A stretch of DNA of 64,000 nucleotides from positions 8,496,393-8,560,392 of the forward strand of contig CP099851.1 of NCBI GenBank assembly GCA_030062745.1. The letters are read 5' to 3'. A model generated the notes under the pieces. It was not told the origin of the DNA and did no database searches. It saw only the letters and a list, made by a program, of their open reading frames with translations. Made by a program: the position numbers and the translations under genes. The stretch comes from Capitulum mitella (lineage: Eukaryota; Arthropoda; Thecostraca; Pollicipedomorpha; Pollicipedidae). This document shows positions 26,051 to 37,986 of this stretch, one piece after another (position 1 is the first letter of the stretch; each line of letters begins with the position of its first letter).

Positions 26051-27059
26051 AGATTCCTCTGGGTCTACTCTGCTAGTAAATAATTATCCTGAACTGATTG
26101 ACCCCATTTTTCCACTCCTCGAAAAAAATGGTTCCATATGAACAGGACACCATCACGAAATACAGAACACTAACATGAAAAACAGCACACAAAAATCAAT
26201 ACCATAAGATAAAGAGGTTTAAAAAGTTGTGACGAATAATATCGATACAAATACTCATTTGTACTGTGTCATGAACACCCTGAATTTGATCAAACGAAAA
26301 CGGGCTCAATCGATTCTATTTAGTTGCGGATATAAACAGTACACTATCACGAAATCCAGGACACTGTCACAAAATACAGTACATGAACTATTTAAAATGA
26401 AAAACCGCCTTGCAAAAATTCAAATGTAAATTGTTTTTTCCAGCACACTCTCATGTTGTGTTTCCCCGAAATGCCACAACATACAGTACATGGTGCCATA
26501 ACACAAAGTGCATCGGATGTCAGTGGAGCCAAGGAAGCTCCTTTTGCTGCGTGCCGTTGCTGGCTGAGTCAATAGGTCCCCTGTTTCGGCAATGAAGATA
26601 ACGTCTCACTGTGTGAATTCAACAGAGCTATTGCAGCGTCCTTGGGCAAGGCGCATCGTCATATTCACATTTTGTCGTCTGACGCCGTTGGGCAGGGTGC
26701 GCCGTCTTTCTTCCTTATCGTCCTCCATTGTGGTTTTCCTCTGGACCTCCGTTGTGGTGACGATGTTGATATTCATATAGTCTATACCCACACTTCATCC
26801 ACATCCCTTGTGTATTGTACGCGGCGTGCTTGTTTTTCAAATGTATCTCTTTTCAGATCTGTAGAATGCAAGCACCGGTTTCCGCCAGCATCTTCAAAAT
26901 CATCACTTCAGCTGTTTCGGCTTTTCTCCCTTTTTCTTTCGCAAATCAGACATCTATGAGCCAGCCTAAAGTAACTTTTGCTTTTGAACAACGACATATT
27001 CAACGTATTTTCCCCTTCAGGCAATGATCATACAATCAACCTCATGTCAAAAAACATCT

Positions 27060-27165
27060 GAGCACTGAGGAAGTACTGAAGAGGGCCCATTGCCGAAACG
27101 TCTGTTGGCTCTCCGGCTTCTCGAAGAACTACAAGCCACACTTTATGGCATACAAACCAACAACC
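27060..27165 (+). ncRNA. Hammerhead-like / Penelope-type motif (tentative)
   Basis: CTGAAGA (27076-27082) fits the CUGANGA core of hammerhead ribozymes, and GCCGAAACGTC (27092-27102) fits the GAAA core with an ACGU mini-stem III and a GUC cleavage triplet, 12 bases downstream, as in type I ribozymes of Penelope-like retroelements. Stem II is only two to three pairs and stem I is not convincing, and no GIY-YIG or RT was found nearby. Probably a degenerate remnant if real. Confidence 0.22.
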
Positions 27166-27859
27166 ACCAAGAAGTTCCTGTCAGACGATTAGCATAAATA
27201 CGAACTATCGGCAGTAGTAATCACCGAAAATATTTATCTTGGGGATCTCATTTACAGTACAGAACAAATCTGACGTAGAAAGAAATCCGTGGCAACAATC
27301 AAAATGGGCACATTTTTGTGATATCAGGCACAAGTTGGCCTATCATATGAAACCGCAATCTCCAGTGTGTAATCGGGGACCGATGCAGACTATGCTATGC
27401 TGTGATATTCGATGCCGTTATGCGGTACCGCACATTTCTGAACGCCACGCTGAAAAGCGAATTTCTACTATGAAGAATAGACGTCCGACCAATATGAACG
27501 CCAGACAGGAACGAACTGGTCAGACGTGTTTACTAGCAAGCCGGTATGGAAAGAAATGAAGTCACGAGACAAACGGGGAGGCATCTGTGGGACGGAGAAC
27601 GCGGTAAAAAGCAAACACGGATGGCCGGCTGGACGCGGCGAGACGCATAAGACCTCCGCCACGAGGTGGACGGCCGGCGCATCGTCCGGCCCACGCGCTG
27701 AGCGCCGCAGGGCCGGCGGCAGCAGGCTCTCGGCCGTGACTACGCCCGAGCAGATGTGGTCTCAGTCCGCACCGCCCCCTGTGTCCCGTGACCGCGTGTT
27801 CCGTGGCGTCCATTGCGCCACGGAACAGCCGCCGGCGGACTGCTCCTGCAGCCGCTGAC

Positions 27860-28470
27860 GATCTCTGGCTGGTGGCAGCTGGTGTCATCCGAGACCACCG
27901 GGAATGTAGGCTGAAGGTCGGGGAGTTTGGTTGTGAAGCGATCCAGGGCGGTTCCGGAATGTGTACGAGACAGGTAAGTGGGCTCGTCCACCGGCACCAT
28001 GCTTAGGTCCGCCAGAAACGACAGGTACTGCCGTACTGCGGAAAAATCTGACGTTGGAATGTTAAAGCCGAGTGCACCTAACAGGAACATCGAGACGGTC
28101 TGAGCTGCTGGCGACAGGCCAGCTCGGGGTCGTGTAGACCACGCCCACGATGACCGGCCCGCTTCCGGGCCACCCACAGCATTTCCAGGGGGGAAGGGGG
28201 TGTTGTCCAGTGTGACGTCTGTCTCTGAGGAGGTTGCCGACCATGCCACCAGCGACCCTCGCGGTCACGCAGCATCACGCGACGCCCTGGGAATACCAGG
28301 CAGTCGTGCAGTGCTGCGGGACTCCGCCATGTCTCTGAGAAACCGAACAAGTCTTCCTGGTCCTCGCGAATGGGTAAATTTACTTTGTCGATCTTGGTGC
28401 ACTGAGGGAGTGGACCTATACATCCCCAGGGCTCGGACGTGTTGTTTTTTACCGACCGGAGAGTAGATGG
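27860..28470 (-). mobile_element. LINE apurinic-like endonuclease fragment
   Basis: On the minus strand QCTKIDKVNLPIREDQEDLF leads into GFSETWRSPAALHDCLVFPG and RRVMLRDREGRWW, the start of a LINE APE-type endonuclease (D...SETW...PG....DR.GR..GG). After a frameshift the frame continues with GFNIPTSDFSAV, a decayed form of the GDFN motif, then YLSFLADL, TYLSRTHSGTALDRF (target- and metal-binding-region pattern) and VVSDDT in place of the usual SDH. This is a typical endonuclease without its RT, which should follow at lower coordinates but is not recognisable in the GC-rich 27560-27850 stretch. The catalytic His near the end is replaced. Inactive. Confidence 0.7.
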
Positions 28471-28899
28471 CGCTAAGGGCGGAGGAAATCTCGCTAAGTT
28501 CAGTCTAGAAGTCGCTCATGTTGCCATTTATTCAGACGACCTCCGACTGGCTGTTGTGGAAGCCGATGGCCGGCCGTGGTCCGGCTCACTGAAGCGGGGT
28601 GTGGGCACTTGAAGCCTTGTCTGCTTTCGTAAACACATTTTTTTCGAATGGTCTCTCCCTGTTCCGATGAAGCTTTCCACTCCGGCCTGTGGTCCAAAGA
28701 TTCCGTCGAGTGTTTCCGACTGGACATGGGGAGGGACGTTACGGTCTTTGTGTTCTCTCTGCGCAGCACCCATAGACGTGACGCTAAACTGATGACAAGG
28801 TAGCAACACGGGCAATGTTTACCTGTCTGCGTTCATTGTTGGCAAGACGGAAGACTGCACACTGAAAATCAATCCTACCGTTCATTTTGTGCGCCAGCA

Positions 28900-29210
28900 A
28901 AATGAAATACCCCTTTCGCGGACCAGATGTGAGGAATAATTTGCCACAAAATTTACAGTTCATGAGACGTCAACAGCAGCCAAGTCACGATACGCCGTCC
29001 CCACCCATATTCGTAACAAAGGTGCCTTTTTCACGGACGAAACACGAGGAATTATTCACGACGGACTTCCAACTCATGACACAACATGACTCAACAACTG
29101 TGGAGTCAAGACCAGGTCAAGGAGAGGAAATCGCTGCCCCCTTCCCATACTGCAGTGACATTATCGAAGTAAAAATGCCTATTCCGAGAGCCGAACGCAC
29201 GAAATGATTT
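28900..29210 (+). repeat. Threefold imperfect ~120-140-bp repeat
   Basis: Three related segments start near 28900 (AAAATGAAATACCCCTTTCG), 29018 (AAAGGTGCCTTTTTCACG) and 29170 (AAAAATGCCTATTCCGAGAG), each followed by a GA-rich piece (GATGTGAGGAATAATTT, AACACGAGGAATTATTC, ACGCACGAAATGATTT). A 106-codon frame from 28887 runs through all three and stops at the end of the last, giving a peptide with matching KM.YPF.R / TKVPFSR / VKMPIPR blocks. Whether it is coding is unclear. Confidence 0.55.
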
Positions 29211-31499
29211 ACAGCTGACATTACATTACAGAACGTTAAGTCCGTTCAATGTACAGACTTTAAACAATACTAAAACAAAGGCTCTTGTCAGGAACAAGCG
29301 TTGAATTGGGGCCACATTTTCTTCAGGTCACCGTTTGAATGTGCTCTTAGGTGAAAACTTTGGGTTCCGTTTTTTATTCTGAGCACCACTTGAGAAGCGT
29401 CGCTATCCGTCCACGTGACAGCCAGAACGCCAAAGAGACATTACGCACGGGTGTTTTGTTTGGCCGACATAGGAGCTAATTGGAATTGAACCCGAGTGCA
29501 GAATTTGTGGTACCGTTTTTCTCGCCTGATCGTGACGACGACTGGCGCTTATCAGCCGTCACGAACTCCGCTCATATGACAGCCGATGCGGAAAAAGGTC
29601 AAGTACGCAAATACACGATTGTACAAAAACTTCCGAATGCTCTTTTGACATAAATGAATTGTGGTCTCTTTTAAAACACTGTCGACGCCGCAAAAGACAG
29701 CGACCCTTTTTAGCTTGATCCAGCCAACCGGGATCAAGATCTTCCCCACTCTCGATAAACTCCATGAACTTTACTCACTTCATCTCATCTTTCCTATCTA
29801 GACTTTTTCCGAGGGAGTCATGCAAAGAAATGGGCGAAAATGCATTGCATGGACAAAAATACTTAGTATATACAAAATCCAAGGAAAAGCAAAAGGTGCT
29901 GAATAGCCCTGAAGCCGGCCATGTTGAGTTTGCAGGGTGTATGCCTGCGTCGTGTTGACGCCCGCGTCTGTGGCTAGGCCGATTACTTACCGCGTCCACC
30001 ATTAGTTGTTCTTTGAACAGGGCCAAGCTACCAGAACGAGAACAGTTACACTTCATTTGCACTGCATGTATTTGAGAAAATATTGGACTGCGTCATATTT
30101 CACAGATAAGGCCAACAGGTATGTATTTCGTTGTCTGTGGCGTTAGTACATCCGGCTCAAAATGTTTTAAATGCTTTGCGTGATGCAGTGAATCACGTCT
30201 CATATGCAGTTATTCTGGTCGAGGCTCCCGATCTGAATACGTGAAACCCCACGGTGCCCTTGATGGACTTGGCTGCCCAAAACCTTTCTTCGGTCTTGCT
30301 TGCCGTTTCTGTGACATCTGCTTGTGTCATGTCAATGAAGTTGATTCCTGTGGACAGAATGACACGATACATATTTGCATTAGTTGGCGTGCAAATTGAC
30401 GACTTGGTTTTCTTCACAATAAAGGTAATGTGTGCCTGCGCTTTTTGGACACTGGAAAGTTTACTGAGAAGATTTAAAGTCAAATGGTTGGATGTACTCC
30501 TACCTCAGATATAAGACGTTTGACTTCATTCCGCCATTTAAAGTGATAATAAATTAAACGGGAATAAACAGGAACAAATATTTAAATATTAGGACAACCC
30601 CTGGTATGTAATCGCCTTGTATGGTAGCTTTGCCGAAATCGCACATGGCCTGAGGCGTGCATATTTACTCGGTCTCTGGTCGCTGTAGGTTGGCACCCGC
30701 CGCCAGAAGTTTGACAGTCCAGTCGGTTCTGTCACACGAACCTCTTCCATAACTAATGACAGGAAATGTCACTCACAATCTAGGCGGAAATCTTCCTTGA
30801 AGCAACGCATGTCTCCAATGTTGTATTCATTCTACTTATCGACCATTTTCCGTCGCCCCTGCCCTGCCAGTGACGTCATCATGTCGCTGCGTTCCGACGT
30901 AAGGCTGTGGCTTTGGTGAGTGTGTGATGGCTGAAAGCCCTGAATAGGCAGGGACAACAATGGCAATCCGGCCTTCTGGCTGCTGCGTGCCGCCAAGGGA
31001 GCTTGCGATGCTTGCTAGAGCGAGATACTTGCCTGAATGTTACAACGGCCGTGTTAAGCACGCCATCAGAGTTGCCATGTCGCTGCATGTTCGTTTCAGC
31101 GTGACCTGGGAAGAACACTACCTCGGAAATGGGACAATTCCTGGACGGCATGAGAGCCACCTGGACGCCTGACGTTGACACGGGTTACCCCTCTCGTTTC
31201 TGAGACGAAAATTGGAACGTCGCATAAGTCACTCAGGCATTGAGCGTGGTCTGCTGACGTCATGACTTCGGTCGCCAGCAGGGTCGGCGAGGGCGACAAC
31301 TAACCAAACAAATACATTCGTGTCTATTTTGAATATCTGCGTTACCTGGCTTTGGCTTTGTATCGCCTTAGGATGCCAATGGCGATGGATGCATCACTAA
31401 CCAGGACCCATTTACATTTTTAACATACATCGACCGCATTTTCTAGTTTATGCACAGTACAATTCACCGTCCGATCCGTTGCCATCGGATATGACCCGT

Positions 31500-31705
31500 C
31501 CGCTGGCTGAAAGATTTCCTCGCGCTTTAACGAAATGCCTTGTGACTCACTGCCTGAGCTGTTCTGAATTAGCGGTGGTGTGTAACTGTGTGGGCAATGT
31601 GTGTGTTTGATAAACGTACCTAATTTGTTTTATCTAAATGACGCTGGGCATCATAGCCAGCCTGTTGGTGTGGATTACCCTAACGCGTAAATACATACAT
31701 ACATA
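31500..31705 (+). mobile_element. Possible LINE 3' tail
   Basis: Sequence ending CGCGTAAATACATACATACATAAG resembles LINE 3' UTRs that end in short ACAT microsatellite tails. No coding part is attached. Confidence 0.25.
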
Positions 31706-32148
31706 AGTTGTTCAATTTTGTCCCGGGAACGGAAGTTGATGATCAGTCCTAACCTTTGAACTGTCTAATTTGGCGTTTAGGAAGACAGCATGAACCTTTC
31801 CTTTGCCCCATACATTCTAGCGATTTTCGAGATATAAAATATCTTTCGACGCATAGACGTATCGTACTCCTGTTTGCCGTGAGCCAAAAGTATAGCTTTT
31901 TGAATTATTCGGGACATTGATTTCACAAATTTTCAGAAGTCCAAAAATGTTATGTCCCATAGGTTAATCACAGACCTCCTAGGGACATCTCCAGGATCCA
32001 CCTTATGTTTTTTACCTGCATAATTTCTGAATGACAAACACTAGGGATCTTATGTTCCCATTGCACCTTTTATGTTTAAACAGGTGTGAGGTGAAAGAGC
32101 TTCACACAGGAACGCAAGGATGATGTATGCCAAACGGGCGTATTTTAA

Positions 32149-33348
32149 CCCTGTTCCCGGAGGGCTAGACGGTATGGTCGATTCCCGGCAGGGGGGCGGA
32201 TTCGGCCCCACCCTGAGATCTCGAGAACTACTCGTCCGATTTTATCGCAACAAACGGCAATCGTTTTGCCGTGACGTGAACTACATTTTTATAAAAAAAA
32301 GTTTTCAAAATTTTGAAATTTTCGGATGCAGGGGGCAAAAATGTCAAAATGGGGGGTACTTTTGGACTTATTATAACTCCGTTGTTTATCGACCGATTTT
32401 GATGAAATTGACATGAATCGAGAGATTGTGGATAAGGCTTTTACCATGGGTATACAAATCTGAAATTCTGTGAAAATTCATGGGCGTTCACAGGGTTTCA
32501 AAAATAGAAGGATTAGTTTCCTAACAAATGAATGAACAAAAAAGGTAAAAACACTTTTTTGGCCTCTGCTAGTCATGCTATGCTAAAGAAGTAAAAATCG
32601 CATTACAGTGTTTGTATAATGTTAGCATAGGCGGTGCAAGGGACATGAAAAAGGGGAACTGTCATGGCCACACGTTCTTCAGATCAACTTGTGACCTTTG
32701 ACCTTAAATGACCTCCAGTGACCTAGGTGTCACCTGGAATGATCTCATGTGCATTTGATACTATCTGTAAACGTTTTCAATCATTTGAATTCATTCTATT
32801 CCAAAAATTTCATTTTATGGCTATTGCGATATAGGGTACGCGCACTGACATTTTAGGTCATAGCTTCGTGACCCGACCTGATCTCAAACTGAAACTTGGT
32901 ACACAAGTAGAGGGCACCTTTTTACGTAATATATATTCCGGGTTTGGCATTTGAAAAAAGGCGCCGAAATTATTGCAAAAAAAATTGACTTTTTGACCTT
33001 GACCTGACCTTGTAAAGTGACCTGAGATAAACAAAATTTTGTGTACACATTGCCTAGCTATTCAGCTATACATCCATATAAAGTTTTAAGTTCTAGCTTA
33101 AAAACTCTGTTTTTGGCAGACATTTTCATTTTACCCTGAACATGGCCAAAAATGGCATGAGATGCCTCCCAAAAACGTTGCCTGGCTCCGCTCCTGAGCA
33201 AAGTAGAATTTTGAAATTTTGTCACAGCGCGTAGAAAGAATAGGTAGGAAAAGTCACCAGGTCTCGTAAAGCTGCGTTAAAAAGCCTGGAATTGGCAAGC
33301 AAAAAACCCGAGGGGGATGGATTCAGCCGCCCCCTGCCAGGAATAGGG
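32149..33348 (+). mobile_element. TTAA-family MITE (family 1), copy 1
   Basis: TTAA at 32145-32148 and 33349-33352 flank a 1200-bp element. The left end begins CCCTGTTCCCGG and the right end is CCAGGAATAGGG, i.e. terminal inverted repeats of the form CCCTATTCC(C/T)GG, followed on both sides by a G-run and GGATTC..GCC. TTAA duplications with ends starting CCC are the hallmark of the piggyBac superfamily. No transposase ORF is present, so the element is non-autonomous. The body holds repeated TGACCT half-sites, including a perfect TGACCTTTGACCT at 32692-32704. The family is shared with 41208-42414, 45869-47069 and 61122-61924. Confidence 0.85.
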
Positions 33349-33588
33349 TTAAACGTATTACGACGAAATTAAACATTTGAAATACATTGTGGGATTTCAT
33401 ATCGAAATGATGGCAAAATAGGCTGTTAAGAAATGTTGAAGTGTCTCCAAGAAGATCGTTCAGTGTAGAGGTTGTGTAGTTTTTAAAAAAAAAAAAGTTC
33501 GCACGTCTTATTTTCGTTCTAGAGGCCGTTTGACGTTCTATTACGGGCACTGCACAATAGGACGGCCGGTTTTACAAAACGTTCCGAA

Positions 33589-34261
33589 AATTGTTGTTCC
33601 CAGGGTCATTATGATGCATGTCTGCATCCTGATTACGAATATGACCTTAAAAATACCGATTTCGAAATCTCTTGGGGCGCCCCGCCTACTTGCATGTTTT
33701 CGCCTAACTCTGTCTGATCCAGGGCATCCGCCAGAGCAGGCAGCAGCAGCAGCCACAGCATCAGCAACAGCAGCAGTCGCCGATCCGGCAGTTAACCATC
33801 AACCTCGGCGTGAGCACGTATGCGGAGCTGGCAGACGTTGGACGCGCCATTGAGGCCGCAACAGGTTGCTTGTGAGAGGACAGCCCTCCCCGGGCCAAAG
33901 CAACGACGTCCCTGGCATATGGAGCGGAAACATCAATCACCGCAATCGCCGAAGCTACCGCCATCTATTGGGAAACATCGCATTTTCAAGAACACCAACT
34001 TTATGTGCAAAAATTTTGAGACACTGAAAGGAGTTAAAAGGTTGGTTTCGGTATAATACACTATAACTGCCAGTGAATCATGATCATTTGCCTTAGACAC
34101 GCTACGCGTGGGGCTGTTGCGCATCTAATGCAAAAATCATAGGAAGATAAAGGTTTTAAGGTGGCGAGGCGCCCCAAGAAATCCCGAAACCGGCCTTTGT
34201 CAAGTTATATTCGCAATCAGGACGTAAAAAATGCATCAGAACAGGCCTGGGGAGCAAAAAT
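33589..34261. repeat. Inverted repeat flanking an exon-like segment
   Basis: The left arm 33589-33686 and right arm 34163-34261 are inverted copies at roughly 70% identity by eye: CCTGATTACGAATATGACCT versus (RC) CCTGATTGCGAATATAACTT, then GAAATCTCTTGGGGCGCCCC versus GGGATTTCTTGGGGCGCCTC. The loop holds the Gln-rich exon-like sequence at 33723-33875. It could be the termini of an old transposon or two independent inverted insertions. Confidence 0.6.
33723..33875 (+). CDS. Exon-like glutamine-rich C-terminal segment
   Basis: After a plausible branch point (CTAAC, about 15 bases upstream) and the acceptor CTGATCCAG ending at 33722, one frame reads GIRQSR, a run of Gln broken by Pro, Gln and His, then SPIRQLTINLGVSTYAELAD and VGRAIEAATGCL, ending at TGA 33873-33875. 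The non-repetitive half looks like genuine protein: mixed hydrophobic/charged residues and a helix-like ending. It has no start codon, so it would be a terminal exon. I do not recognise the family. It sits inside an inverted repeat (arms 33589-33686 and 34163-34261), so it could be transposon-associated or captured sequence. The other two frames also stay open over the CAG-rich part, which weakens the case. Confidence 0.3.
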   Translation, partial: GIRQSRQQQQPQHQQQQQSPIRQLTINLGVSTYAELADVGRAIEAATGCL

Positions 34262-35171
34262 GTCTTGTCATCGTTCTGCATAGCACGTCGACGGGAAGGG
34301 TTCTCGCCACAATGTGGAAAAAGAATTTTTGCTGTTGAAATTCCATTTGACCATTTGATGAATTTCAAATCGCATTTGGGCGGAGAAAATTTCTACCCAA
34401 CCTGGGACATTATTGGCTTTCCTCTGTCGAGTTTAATGCTTTCGGATGGAAATTCCAATAAAGGACTCGATTATGTCGTTACTATTTTAATTGCGCTGTA
34501 TCATGCTTCACATTTTACGCAAGTTGCTAGAAAGATAGGATTGTAACACCGTACATATCACTAATACTCACTGGAATGAGCGAGATTCATGCAGATTGCT
34601 TTCGGCTAAGCTTCGCCTGTGTGTTTTCATTTGAGACTGCATATAAATCGTTAAAGCTACAGCTCTGCGCACATCTAGTTGACACAGGTTCAGATTGGTT
34701 TTATCTGGCAGTGCTGCCGGCGCGACCCGCCGCCATTCTGTCTCGTCCGTGAGGACCGGTCATCAAGCTGCCTCTGTAATCAGGCGGCCACTTCCTGTCA
34801 CGTCACGAGCCTGCCCGGGTCCCCCGTCAGCCACCCTCCCCCGTCCTGTGCCGTCTGCTGGCGGTTAGATCGGTCCAAGCTCGAGCGGCAAGCAAGATCA
34901 TAGACGAGGGGGACGGTTGTACAGAGGTCTGATACCAACGTTCCTCTTCGAAAATCGCCACCTTCCCGTTGGGGCGTCACTCAGCTATAAGCTTGGTCGA
35001 GAATGAGCCATTTTCTGATGCCCATAATTAAGAAAAAAATGGTTGTGGTGTCCGTTTCTACCATTCTGTGGCTGGCAAATGCGATTTCTGAAGGAAATCA
35101 ACACGCGCACCCAGCAGTGCGCGCTACTTCTTGATGTAGGAAGCCAGGCTACTTTGGCAACTATATTTTAA

Positions 35172-36373
35172 GCCGCGCCCGACTGTCGGTCGGCGCCATG
35201 CTCGACCGACTGGGGGGTGGTTGACCGTCCCTTTCTAACTCACGAACGGTTGGTTGCACGATAAAAATAGGCATACCGTGGGAAAGTTCATGAAGAGTAG
35301 AGCTCGGTACTAGTCTCGTTTTTAGTTTTGAATAGTTTGCAAGCCATTTACGCCCTTCATATGTTTTCTCACAGCTGCCTGCATGGGACGGAGAAACGGT
35401 CTGGATCTCAGGGGCTGTGACTAATAAAGTCTAGATAAACGCACCAGCGGACAGGTAAAAGTCCGCAGATGCCAACACACGTCTAATTTCATTGATTTGT
35501 TTAATATTTACGCGGAAACAATGAGTTAAAGACACGGCCATTTTCGCATCGCTACACGGTGGACGCGATAGACGAACGTCGTATGAAATTAACGGGAACT
35601 AATTTTAGCGATCTTTTATCTTCACGAAATATGCCACTACAAGTGTTGTTTCTTGATCTTTGTAGTTCTAGTGGCGATCTGTCGTGGTCAAATTTTGGAA
35701 AAAGCCTGTAGTTATTAATTTATACGATTGGCGGAGCTTTATTCGCGAAAGTCTGTTTATTTCCAAAATATGCAGTTCTTTGCCAATTTTTGAGCTCCTG
35801 GTATTAGTCGTAACTGTACAAGACACTTCTGCCATTTTCTACCTGATCTGAGTCATTCATCGCCGATTTTGATGGCAGTGCATTTTGACTTAAAACAGTT
35901 ATTCGTGACCTGACCTCAGACCAGTGGTCGGAGGTCTTTGGAAATTTGCCGATGGACGGAAACTGGATGTCTGGATCTTCCCATACTCAAACTGTTATAA
36001 AAATAGCAGTCAGTGTTCGTAAAAACGACGACTTATGTTGAAAACGGCTTGACCTTAAGTTAATGACCCGGACATTTCCGGAAAATCCGAAATAGCAGAT
36101 TGACTGAATTTTTCAAAACCTCTGACCCTTGAAAGTCTCACTGTGATATCATGTTTTGCGAGAAAAGTTACAGAGCGCTAAACATTTTTGGACATAGGTC
36201 CATTTGACCTGATCTAGGTCAGACACTTTCCTCGATTTGAGGTCCAAAATTGGGTGCAAGGCGTAAAAATGATCAAGCAAAAGGTACTCAAAACTTTTCG
36301 GCGCTGCGTTTGTTCATTCTCTCGCAATCTCGGAAAAAACTCAGGGGCGGTCAGTCCCTCTAGTCGGAGCGGG
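35172..36373 (+). mobile_element. TTAA-family MITE (family 2), long copy
   Basis: TTAA at 35168-35171 and 36374-36377 flank a 1202-bp element ending GGAGCGGG. The left end is mutated (GCCGCGCCCG instead of CCCGC). It shares CTCACGAACGGTTGGTTGCA, GGCGGAGCTTTATTCGCG and the GTGACCTGACC-rich second half with 47713-48517. Relative to that copy it has roughly 390 extra bases after the left fifth. Same TTAA duplication as family 1 but different termini. No transposase ORF. Confidence 0.75.
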
Positions 36374-36377
36374 TTAA

Positions 36378-37745
36378 TGGCTGTATCGCCCATTGGTCGC
36401 GCGAGCGAGCATTTGCCTCCAATATCTGGTTGTTCGTAACTTCCTACGTGTTAGCGTGTCCCCCATGCGTACATCAAGCAGCCGCAGATCAACGCAGGGT
36501 TAACGGGTGTCCAAAGATGGCTTCAACAGAGATCTGCTCACTGATTTAGCCGGAGATGGAAGAGTTGCGTGTCTCATGGAGACGTTTGGCGCGGCCTCCA
36601 TCCGAGCCTGGCAGTACCTTTGAACCACCTCTCGTCTTCTGCCTGTGCCGCGACTGTATTGATCCGACCACTGCTGGCCGCAGTCTCTGCTGAAGGATGA
36701 TACAACATCATAATCACATTGCTACTGTGCGTGCTGACGAAGTCTCTACACCTCAGTGCAGAGTAGAGGTTTACATGGGGCGGCCAGCCGTTAGGCCGGC
36801 TGTAACCTATGGACAACGGGTTGGGGCGGCTATAAAAACCCAGCAAACCATAGCTGCGGCTGTGGCCACGGCTGTTGTCTGGCTACGGCAACGCACAACA
36901 TTCAGTAGGTGTTCCTATACCCTAAACTTTACTGACACTTTCTGCCATACCTTGTATGCAACTACAACATTGTATTGCATAAAATAGTAAACACAAACAC
37001 CATATATGCCATAACTCATTACTTTCACAGCTCACCTGAGGAAAAGGAAAGCTGTAATGCAGCTGATGCATGTTGGTGAGCAATCAAATACGAAAAGAAT
37101 GACATGAATTTGCAGTGACTTGGTCCTCATGTTGATGTCTGTAATACCCTACGTACCAAGATATATTCACGTTTACTGGTTTGTGGCTGAGACCTGGCAG
37201 TGACAATGGCCTTAAATTGGGATTGGCAGCATAGGGCAAGCATGATTTGAGTAGTCCCCTTTGACTTGCCATTACCTGCCAATGTTGCGATGTTTCTGTG
37301 GCATTTTAGAACAACTTTAAGAGGTTTGTGACTGTGGATATACCTACTGCATCTAAGTGATGGTAATTTATGTAATGTTGTATCCTTCATTTCACATTTG
37401 AACTAACAAGCAGATGCCAACTGATTGTGTTGTGTCCACCTCTTGATTGTGGATTGGTGGTTAATGTAAACGCCAAGAACTTAGCTTGTCCTTATTTTGG
37501 TTTCCAAAAGAAGGAGGCACGAGGGTACCATGGATGCACAAGTGTGTTAGAGGAGACAAATTTAGCACAGATAATGCAGCAGTTCGCTTGGAATACTTTA
37601 ATGAGGCAGATTGTGACCATTTTATCTTGTGAAGAAGATTGGTTGTGAATATCGAACCTGTGCTGAGAAGTGGTGCAGTGCCATCCAAAAATCTTTCATT
37701 TTGCATGTCAAGGTATGGCCTTGGCTACAGCTGTAGATCTGTGGC
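36378..37745. other. No gene recognised
   Basis: Ordinary intergenic-looking sequence. GC-richer at 36580-36890 without recognised domain. Confidence 0.45.
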
Positions 37746-37986
37746 CAAGGGCGGATCCATAGCACTGGTTTCGCCGGTCTGGGGGGACAAATTCCAAGAA
37801 GGCGTACTGATTTGAAAAACAACTCACTGGATTCTGCTTTATTTTACCTCAAGGACTGATTTAAAACAAACTCTCCTTCATAAAAATTGCTCGGATTTCC
37901 TTCAGATCCCAGGAATGTCAACTTTTGCCCGGTTTTTCTGTCCGGGGTGTGGGGCATGGCCCTGTTGGCTCCCCCCGGATGCATTG
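37746..37986. mobile_element. Possible short hAT-like element
   Basis: Begins CAAGGGCGGATCCA and ends with the complement of CAATGCATCCGGGGGG, each followed inward by a G-rich stretch, the usual look of hAT MITE ends. No clear target-site duplication is present. Confidence 0.3.

Larger units (their letters stand above)
28471..32144. other. No gene recognised apart from listed repeats
   Basis: Includes the threefold repeat (28900-29210) and the possible LINE tail (31500-31705). Other frames, e.g. 30193-30483 (-), are unrecognised. Confidence 0.45.
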
